Assembly (NCBI GenBank): GCA_022424925.1
Contig: JAKMGM010000043.1
Coordinates: 1-29,351 of the forward strand
Reading direction: 5' to 3'
DNA from: Candidatus Poseidoniaceae archaeon
Lineage (GTDB): Archaea > Thermoplasmatota > Poseidoniia > Poseidoniales > Poseidoniaceae
DNA: 29,351 nucleotides
Position 1 is the first letter of the stretch, and each line of letters begins with the position of its first letter. Below, in pieces: positions 23,978 to 29,351 of the stretch. The translations under genes were made by a program, and so were the position numbers. The notes below the pieces were generated by a model. The model had not been told where the DNA came from, made no database searches, and saw only the letters and a program-made list of their open reading frames with translations.

Positions 23978-24868
23978 ATGACCTTACGTCCACCTCGAAG
24001 TCGCATAGGTGATGCTGTACGAATATCGGGTACCGTGTTGATTGCGGTTCATTTGTTCTTGTCTGCATGGTTGGTTATTCAATTTGAAGGCCAATATACC
24101 GAGGGCCAGCCCGCCCCAACCAATGTTAAGGCCCTTGTTGCAATCGACAAAGAACAAACGCTTATCGATGTGGAAATGGAAAATGCGACGTCTTTTTTAT
24201 TGTACATGTTGTTTAGAGACTATGAAGAGCCAACGAACTCATCACAGCAAGAGGCACAAGACAACGCAGACGACGAAACCTCCTCTTCTACCAAAGAGGA
24301 GAACGCTGAGCCGGTCGAATGGCTCAAAATTGGGCGTAATGCAACCTTGTTTTCTTTACTGTTCATGTGCATTGCTGAGGGCTTAGTTCTTGCAGGAATA
24401 CCGTTTCGAGCCACAGTACGCGCGTTTGGGTTGACCTTTGCAGCCGCATGCTTTCTCATACTGATGCCCGCATCATACGTCTTGGATTTAGCAGGTGATG
24501 ACGACGGGGAGGAGGCTGAGGGCGACGAGACAATTGCTGACGAGACCTTCGTTGCACAAACCGAACAGGGTTCGATGGCGCATGAAGAAACGAGCATTGA
24601 ACGGACGTTTCTACCCACAGGCGTTCGTTTTGAAATGATGTTTAACGGATATGACCTTGGTCTTGTTGAACCTGAGAATTATTCAACGGTACGTAATCAA
24701 CCACCTGCTGCGAACGATACTGACGCCCAATCTTTTGTCCAATTTGAATCGGTTCTGGATTTGAAGTACGGTAAGAACTTGCCAAGTCTGTTTTTTATAC
24801 CACTTTTGTGGTATTTTTTCCCAGCAAAACCCCGCGCGCCTGAGCAAGTATCGAGTGAACAAGAATAG
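23978..24868 (+). CDS. Multi-pass membrane protein of unknown function
   Basis: A 296-aa protein from the ATG at 23978; an in-frame TTG at 23942 touching the previous stop would add 12 residues. A run of six G (23965-23970) lies upstream of the ATG. TM helices are at about 16-36, 121-141, 146-168 and 269-282. Two acidic, Ser/Thr-rich loops follow TM1 (about 80-112) and TM3 (about 172-205), and the segment before TM4 (213-265) looks like a soluble domain. No recognised family. Its close position behind the 1010-aa surface protein suggests co-transcription and a shared role at the envelope. A T-rich terminator-like stretch follows. Confidence 0.75.
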   Translation: MTLRPPRSRIGDAVRISGTVLIAVHLFLSAWLVIQFEGQYTEGQPAPTNVKALVAIDKEQTLIDVEMENATSFLLYMLFRDYEEPTNSSQQEAQDNADDETSSSTKEENAEPVEWLKIGRNATLFSLLFMCIAEGLVLAGIPFRATVRAFGLTFAAACFLILMPASYVLDLAGDDDGEEAEGDETIADETFVAQTEQGSMAHEETSIERTFLPTGVRFEMMFNGYDLGLVEPENYSTVRNQPPAANDTDAQSFVQFESVLDLKYGKNLPSLFFIPLLWYFFPAKPRAPEQVSSEQE

Positions 24869-24882
24869 TTTTCTGGATTTTT
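24869..24882 (+). terminator. T-rich putative terminator
   Basis: TTTTCTGGATTTTT immediately follows the stop codon. Two T-runs in tandem fit an archaeal intrinsic terminator, with no stem required. Confidence 0.45.
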
Positions 24883-24902
24883 GAAGAATATATTCGATTC
24901 AC

Positions 24903-24910
24903 TTAATAAT
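24903..24910 (+). promoter_or_regulatory. TATA-like box of the TPR gene
   Basis: TTAATAAT begins 28 nt before the ATG at 24931, with no Shine-Dalgarno in between; a leaderless transcript is likely. Confidence 0.55.
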
Positions 24911-24930
24911 CACAGCATTTAGGGTCTACC

Positions 24931-26688
24931 ATGTCCCTTGCACCAACAGATTATGACTTCGGCTCTCCAGAGAATTATTCATTTGCTACAACCATCACGT
25001 GTGCGAACGATGAAGCCCGAGCAATGTTCGTAGAAGGCTATGGGCACATGATCAACTACAACCACGAACAAGCCATCGCCTGTTTTAGTAACGTTGCTGA
25101 ACTCGACCCTACTTGCGCTATGGCGTGGTGGGGCATCGCTTACTGCGTTTCATCAAATTACAACTGGAGCCCAGGTCTCGGCTCAGGCCACGATTCAATT
25201 CAAACAGCCGTTTCACTCAAAGATGGATGTACTGAGCTCGAGCAAGACCTCATCGATGCACTTGCACAGCGCCATTCGGCGGAAGCCCGTGATGCAGCTG
25301 ACCCAACCGTCCTCAACATGGGTAACAGCCCAGAACTGAATGTGGCTTTCGCCGAGGCAATGGAACCGCTGTACCAAAAATACAGCGGCAACCTCGATGT
25401 CACCGCCATTTATGTCGAGGCACTCATGAATTTGAAGGCCTGGCAACTGTGGGATAAGAACACCGCAACAGGCGATATTACGCCTGCTGATGACAACACT
25501 TTGCTTTTGGTGAAGGTAATGGAAGATGCTTTTGAAAACATCGAAGGAGCAAAAGAACACGTCGCCTTGTGCCACTTGTATTGTCACGCTCTCGAGTTGT
25601 CACCGTTCCCAGAACGCGCTCTACCTGCAGCAGATGTTTTGCGTACGGTCATGCCAGGACTTGGCCACCTTGTTCACATGCCATCTCACATCGATGCGTG
25701 GGTTGGCCAGTGGAAGGAAGCAGTTGAATGCAATATCGCTGCGGTTGAAGCAGATGACCGTTATGTTGAATTGACAGGTAACGAATCTCAATTTTACAAG
25801 TTCTATCGAATGCACAACCACCACTTCGTCGTTTGGTGCGCTATGTTCGAGGGTCAATACGAAACAGCACTCAAGTACGCTCGTAAAGCGGTCGATACGC
25901 TTCCAGCAGGCGATGAGAACTCGGGTGTTCAATTCATGCTTGCAGGTATTATTCCAATGGGGGCTATCTTCCTTGAATCCTATGTCACCATGCCGTGGCA
26001 CGTTATGATTCGGTTTGGGAAGTGGGACGAGATTCTCGCTGAACCGATGCATTCAGACAAGGACGTCTTCCCGGCAGCTATTGCCACTCAGCACTACGCT
26101 CGGGGCGTTGCATACGCATCTTTGGGTAAAGTACCAGAGGCTGAAGCGGAGCAAGCCTTGTTTTACGAGGCACTCAAAAACCCAGCACTTGCTGGACGTG
26201 TTCTTCACAACAACCTGATGTATCAAGACCCGAGTGATGGGCCATGTATCCTGTTGGTGAACGCTGCAGTGCTTGACGGTGAAATCGAATACCGAAAGCA
26301 ATTCCTGGCCAAGGCTCGAGGTGAGGCCTCTGATTTCACCGCAGCCTTTGATCACTTGCGCCGCGGTGTTGACTTGTCTCTCAACCTCGCTTACAATGAA
26401 CCATGGGGCCAAATGCAACCGGTTCGACACATCCTCGGTGCTTTGCTGCACGAGCAGGGTGAATTCGAAGAGGCTGAGGCGGTTTACCGTGCAGACATCA
26501 AACTGTGGAAAGACAACATGTGGGGACTACTTGGTCTCAAACTCTGCCTTGAAGCACGAGGCGATGCTCCTGAGGAACTCGCTGAAGTCACAGCACTGTT
26601 CAACGAACGCAGTTCACGCGCTGACATCATACCTGCTAAGACATGTTTCTGTGCGCAAGACAGCGTGGAAAAGAGTTGCTGCGACTGA
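24931..26688 (+). CDS. Tetratricopeptide-repeat protein with conserved His cluster
   Basis: A 585-aa soluble protein with no signal or TM segment. TPR-like helical hairpins are visible: MINYNHEQAIACFSNVAELD (40-59) with MAWWGIAYC, VVWCAMFEGQYETALKYARKA (300-320), GVAYASLGKVPEAEAEQAL (392-410) and GALLHEQGEFEEAEAVYRAD (503-522). The centre has an unusual His-rich stretch: HLYCHALELSPFPERALPAAD (215-235), GHLVHMPSHIDAWVG (245-259) and RMHNHHF (293-299). I recognise this arrangement from uncharacterised bacterial TPR proteins. The chain ends with four cysteines (572, 574, 583, 584). A scaffold role is the default; metal binding or an unknown enzymatic activity is possible. It is transcribed alone from a leaderless-type promoter and convergent with the PKD gene, with a 13-nt gap. 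Confidence 0.85.
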   Translation: MSLAPTDYDFGSPENYSFATTITCANDEARAMFVEGYGHMINYNHEQAIACFSNVAELDPTCAMAWWGIAYCVSSNYNWSPGLGSGHDSIQTAVSLKDGCTELEQDLIDALAQRHSAEARDAADPTVLNMGNSPELNVAFAEAMEPLYQKYSGNLDVTAIYVEALMNLKAWQLWDKNTATGDITPADDNTLLLVKVMEDAFENIEGAKEHVALCHLYCHALELSPFPERALPAADVLRTVMPGLGHLVHMPSHIDAWVGQWKEAVECNIAAVEADDRYVELTGNESQFYKFYRMHNHHFVVWCAMFEGQYETALKYARKAVDTLPAGDENSGVQFMLAGIIPMGAIFLESYVTMPWHVMIRFGKWDEILAEPMHSDKDVFPAAIATQHYARGVAYASLGKVPEAEAEQALFYEALKNPALAGRVLHNNLMYQDPSDGPCILLVNAAVLDGEIEYRKQFLAKARGEASDFTAAFDHLRRGVDLSLNLAYNEPWGQMQPVRHILGALLHEQGEFEEAEAVYRADIKLWKDNMWGLLGLKLCLEARGDAPEELAEVTALFNERSSRADIIPAKTCFCAQDSVEKSCCD

Positions 26689-26701
26689 GTCGTAATCGAT
26701 T

Positions 26702-27493
26702 TCACGCTGTAGGCGCAGTCATGCTCCATGAGGTGTTTGGCTTGTGCCAGTCTCGAACTTGATCGGTCTCAAGTCTAATTTGTAATCCATCACCAGCGTC
26801 AATTTCAACATCCACCATTTCGAAGGTGACACTGTGTTCGTTGGTACGGAATGTATCGTCGAACAGAATCTCTTGGTCCACGACTGTTCCGTCAAGCGTA
26901 CGTTCGAGAATAACTCGGACATGGCACTCTTGAAGCGGGTTACGAAGCGAGCATGATTCGCTGCTGCCGTCGTGTTCGACGGTGACGATGCCAAGGTACG
27001 ATGCCATGCCCTCGGCTGGAATCAAGTCAATGATGGTCGACTTTGCCGTAGGAGCACATACGCACTCCATGTTATCTGATTCAACGAAGGCCACTTTGTC
27101 AACAACGATTTCGACGGTTTCAAGTTCGATAGCCTCGAGTGAGGTGGATGTAGCGGTAACCGTGTAGTGGCCTGGGAGTGCATACGAGTGCATCACACGT
27201 TCACCTGTTGCAGCATTACCGTCACCGAAATCCCAAGCGACGACATCCCCAGCGAACTTGGTTTCAAACTCAAATTCAAACAAGCGTTCAGTCACGACTT
27301 CCTCTTCATCGTTATCGCCTTCATCGATTTCGACCATTGTGTATTCATTGATGCCGAATGTCACCGGTGCAAGAATTGTGAAATTGCCCGATGCAGTCGA
27401 ATTCGATGTGGAGATGGCCGATAAAGCAGCACCGGATGCAGCACTAAGGAGCAGTAAGAAGACAATCGTAGCCGCGGAGAGTGAGTACTTCAT
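26702..27493 (-). CDS. Secreted protein with PKD domain
   Basis: A 263-aa protein from the ATG at 27493, chosen because it opens a clean signal peptide (YSLSAATIVFLLLLSAASGAALS). The frame stays open 33 residues upstream, but that stretch is charged and not signal-like. The PKD domain is at about 70-132, with the hallmark VVAWDFGDGNAATGERVMHSY and LPGHYTVTATS. The remaining C-terminal region (about 135-263) is a beta-rich domain with four cysteines (144, 146, 181, 190) and no recognised family. There is no C-terminal TM, so it is released or held by other proteins. PKD domains usually mediate protein or glycan contacts. A perfect inverted repeat sits over its presumed promoter. Confidence 0.82.
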   Translation of the reverse strand: MKYSLSAATIVFLLLLSAASGAALSAISTSNSTASGNFTILAPVTFGINEYTMVEIDEGDNDEEEVVTERLFEFEFETKFAGDVVAWDFGDGNAATGERVMHSYALPGHYTVTATSTSLEAIELETVEIVVDKVAFVESDNMECVCAPTAKSTIIDLIPAEGMASYLGIVTVEHDGSSESCSLRNPLQECHVRVILERTLDGTVVDQEILFDDTFRTNEHSVTFEMVDVEIDAGDGLQIRLETDQVRDWHKPNTSWSMTAPTA

Positions 27494-27679
27494 AGTAATA
27501 GATTCGATGTTCTGCTTTTGAACATCTGTTTGTATTGGCCTCCCAATCGCCTCTTCCTCGTTTTCTTCAACCCACCCATAAAGCGAACTCAAAACAGCTC
27601 TGAGCGACCGGCCTTTGGCGCAACACTACAAGGAAGAGAGTCCTGAGAAATGAGTACGTCATTGAAGGTTTTTGCTGAA
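27494..27679 (-). promoter_or_regulatory. Intergenic region upstream of the PKD gene, with 7-bp inverted repeat
   Basis: This 186-nt region lies between two minus-strand envelope genes. GATGTTC (27506-27512) and GAACATC (27520-27526) form a perfect 7-bp inverted repeat around a 7-nt T-rich centre, centred 23 nt before the PKD start. That is where a TATA box and operator would overlap. The rest (27530-27679) shows no RNA gene, hairpin of note or coding frame I would support. Confidence 0.45.
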
Positions 27680-28330
27680 TCATTCAGATTCAGAACGGTC
27701 GGTGTTTTCCGGTTTTCGTAGCAGTAACAGCCCTAAGAGCAACAGGGCAGAGCCGCCGGTACCCATTGCCACATACAACAACACATCTTCTGCAGAGAGA
27801 GTTTCATCGTTCTCTTCGCTATCGGATGCCTTGTCATCATTGACGCCAAAACTACTGCCAATGGTTGGAGCAGTTGATGCATTGTGGCTGTCAGTGTCTT
27901 TGAACAAGCGAATTGTTGCATTGGCCACGGTTCCATCCGAACGCATATCTTGGTAGGCATAACTGCCCTCAGTCCAGTTTACATCGAACTCAATAACGAA
28001 GCTTGTAGTGCATGTTTCGTCGAGTTTGGTATTGTTTCCGTCTCTTTCGCAGTAAGCGTGCAGTTCTCCAGAATCCCAATCATAACTACCGTTGTACAAA
28101 CCGTCACCATCATGGTCGTAAACCAGTCGGTGGGTCAAGTTTGAGGAATTATCTGTATTGTACCAAATAATCGAATCGTTGTGAAAGATTTCCGGTGAAC
28201 TTTGGGAAAAGCCGTTTTCCTTGACCAGTACGGTGAACGAACTGGCGGTGTGTGCGCTGGATTGGATTGGAACCAGGAGCACGGCGTTAAGCAAAAGAAA
28301 AAGCATCGATAGCGTTGTAATCTTCCGCAT
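27680..28330 (-). CDS. Membrane-anchored cupredoxin-like domain protein
   Basis: A 216-aa protein from the ATG at 28330. A signal peptide (1-26; ITTLSMLFLLLNAVLLVPIQSSA) is followed by a domain resembling a small blue-copper fold. FTVLVKENGFSQSSPEIFHNDSIIWYN (32-58), LTHRLVYD (65-72) and GSYAYQDMRSDGTVANATIRL (122-142) match the strand-turn order of plastocyanin-like proteins. The copper ligand set is incomplete: His67 and Met129 are candidates, but no Cys sits in the final loop, and Cys94/Cys107 look like a disulfide. After an acidic linker comes a C-terminal TM (183-204) and the short basic/acidic tail RKPENTDRSESE. It is divergent from the LVIVD-type gene. The fold is inferred; copper binding is doubtful. 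Confidence 0.75.
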   Translation of the reverse strand: MRKITTLSMLFLLLNAVLLVPIQSSAHTASSFTVLVKENGFSQSSPEIFHNDSIIWYNTDNSSNLTHRLVYDHDGDGLYNGSYDWDSGELHAYCERDGNNTKLDETCTTSFVIEFDVNWTEGSYAYQDMRSDGTVANATIRLFKDTDSHNASTAPTIGSSFGVNDDKASDSEENDETLSAEDVLLYVAMGTGGSALLLLGLLLLRKPENTDRSESE

Positions 28331-28406
28331 AGTACAACCAAGCAACTCTGATTGAAAAACATGGTGTCACACAAAGCAATTGAAATACAACCCCTGCTTG
28401 AGTTGA

Positions 28407-29351
28407 ATGATGAAGAGCAGTATTTTGTTCAGAGACAGTGGAGCAGCAGACCGTATCATCACCTATGCATTCGTTGCGTTGGTGGTCATCAGTCTCCTTT
28501 CTGCGACAGCCTATTTCGCCTTGGGTGGAGATTCAAAATCGGATAATGTAAGCGCTGAATCAGAGTGGATTGACCCGGTGGTGGAAATCGAGGATGAACA
28601 GCACAGCCATACCGACCTATTGGCACACCGTTTGAAGACCGACAATATGCAACTCATTGACTATCACAACTTGAACTGTGATGGCAATGTTGCACCTCCT
28701 GCTGAGCTCGACAACGTGGCTGGACGCCCGTGCTCTCCGGAATACAAGAATGTCGGACCAACACCTGGTGATTCGTCAGAAATTGCCATTGAAGGTAACT
28801 TTTTGGAAGATTGTGTGAAGAATCCGGACGGAACCGGCGGCTGCTATGCCTATGTTTCCTCATACAATCAATTCGAAATCTTGGACATCTCTGAGCCAAA
28901 CAACATTGTGTTGCTCTCGACGTATTACGCTGAGATTGGCCGCATGATTGACATCAAGGTCACCCCTGATAATAACTGGGTGCTTGTCAACCACGAATTG
29001 ACCAACAGCGACCTCGACCCAATTCCAAATGATGATGATGCAAACAGCGGTGCTAACCGACTGGACGTCATTTCAGTGGTCAACAAGAACGAACCAATCA
29101 AGGTCGCAGAATGGAACAACCCACCGGCAGGATTCCACAACCAAGACATGCATGTAGATTGTGATTGGGAGCCGGCAAACCCTGCTTGGTCGATTGAAGA
29201 ATGCCATCTCTTCCTCTACGGAGCAGACCCTTATCCAGAAATGGTTGAAGGCGATTCAGGAACATTCTACAAAGGGACTCAAATTTTCTATGTCCCTCTC
29301 GGCTTTGAGTCATGGAATCCAACAGCCACCGATGAACAACAAAACGACAGC
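28407..29351 (+). CDS. Membrane-anchored LVIVD-type beta-propeller protein, N-terminal part (runs off window)
   Basis: An open frame of 315 residues continuing past the window end. It starts at an ATG pair at 28407/28410. A single N-terminal TM or uncleaved signal anchor lies at about 18-40 (ITYAFVALVVISLLSATAYF). The exported part contains an LVIVD-like blade, YAYVSSYNQFEILDISEPNN (148-167) then IVLLSTYYAEIGRMIDIKVT, and a second blade-like segment near 217-235 (RLDVISVVNKNEPIKVAEW). The loops are acidic and hold cysteines at 91, 109, 136, 146, 252 and 266. LVIVD proteins are surface beta-propellers of mostly unknown function, common in marine archaea. AAATACA near 28384 may be its TATA element. 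Confidence 0.85.
   Translation, partial: MMKSSILFRDSGAADRIITYAFVALVVISLLSATAYFALGGDSKSDNVSAESEWIDPVVEIEDEQHSHTDLLAHRLKTDNMQLIDYHNLNCDGNVAPPAELDNVAGRPCSPEYKNVGPTPGDSSEIAIEGNFLEDCVKNPDGTGGCYAYVSSYNQFEILDISEPNNIVLLSTYYAEIGRMIDIKVTPDNNWVLVNHELTNSDLDPIPNDDDANSGANRLDVISVVNKNEPIKVAEWNNPPAGFHNQDMHVDCDWEPANPAWSIEECHLFLYGADPYPEMVEGDSGTFYKGTQIFYVPLGFESWNPTATDEQQNDS

Noticed and set aside
27494..27592. 33-residue upstream extension of the PKD protein
   Set aside because: It would bury the signal peptide behind a charged segment and read through the presumed promoter and inverted repeat.

Overview
The window reads as a euryarchaeal chromosome segment, most likely from Marine Group II (Candidatus Poseidoniales) or a close relative. 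This is inferred, not searched. Three things support it. The first is an archaeal PolD large subunit plus the archaeal order rps13-rps4-rps11-rpo3. The second is a compact mid-GC genome with very short intergenic gaps. The third is several large, acidic, membrane-anchored secreted proteins built from CARDB, PPC, thrombospondin-3-like, PKD and LVIVD-type modules. Bacterial-type genes (class II fumarase, cyclophilin, ExoIII, SPFH/Arc pair) are mixed in, as is usual in that group.

Layout. 1-3326: PolD2 (minus, cut by the window edge), divergent from pyrE and a THUMP-like methyltransferase. 3327-5959: a 154-nt leader, then uS13, uS4, uS11 and RNA polymerase subunit Rpo3, tightly coupled. 6038-9769: a 1243-aa modular surface protein directly after rpo3, where many archaea continue with rpl18e-rpl13-rps9. 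9837-11908: cyclophilin and fumarase. 11911-13566: a four-gene minus-strand operon (SPFH/band-7 membrane protein, small membrane protein, Arc-type ribbon-helix-helix protein, second small membrane protein). 13651-14469: a membrane protein ending in a three-fold 11-residue repeat. 14475-17955: minus-strand HflX, a carboxypeptidase-regulatory-like membrane protein and a beta-propeller protein. 18004-18225: a small Pcc1-like gene. 18222-20170: ExoIII and an FAD oxidoreductase. 20272-20859: the glutaminase subunit of GMP synthase. 20909 to the end: mainly cell-envelope genes, with a large soluble-looking TPR protein embedded.

The housekeeping part covers replication (PolD), DNA repair (ExoIII), nucleotide synthesis (PyrE, GuaAA), translation (ribosomal proteins, HflX, possibly KEOPS Pcc1) and the TCA cycle (FumC). 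The envelope part probably mediates surface adhesion, binding or processing, but no substrate can be read from the sequence.

Regulatory signals are mostly TATA-like boxes whose first base lies 27-28 nt upstream of a start codon, implying leaderless mRNAs (genes at 13651, 20909 and 24931; weaker at 6038). Ribosomal and small operon genes use Shine-Dalgarno sites. Several convergent pairs are 13 nt apart or less, and one pair shares a CTAG for both stop codons. No tRNA, rRNA, CRISPR array or insertion sequence was seen. The best candidate for an incompletely described system is the SPFH/RHH/small-membrane-protein operon, followed by the His-rich TPR protein.
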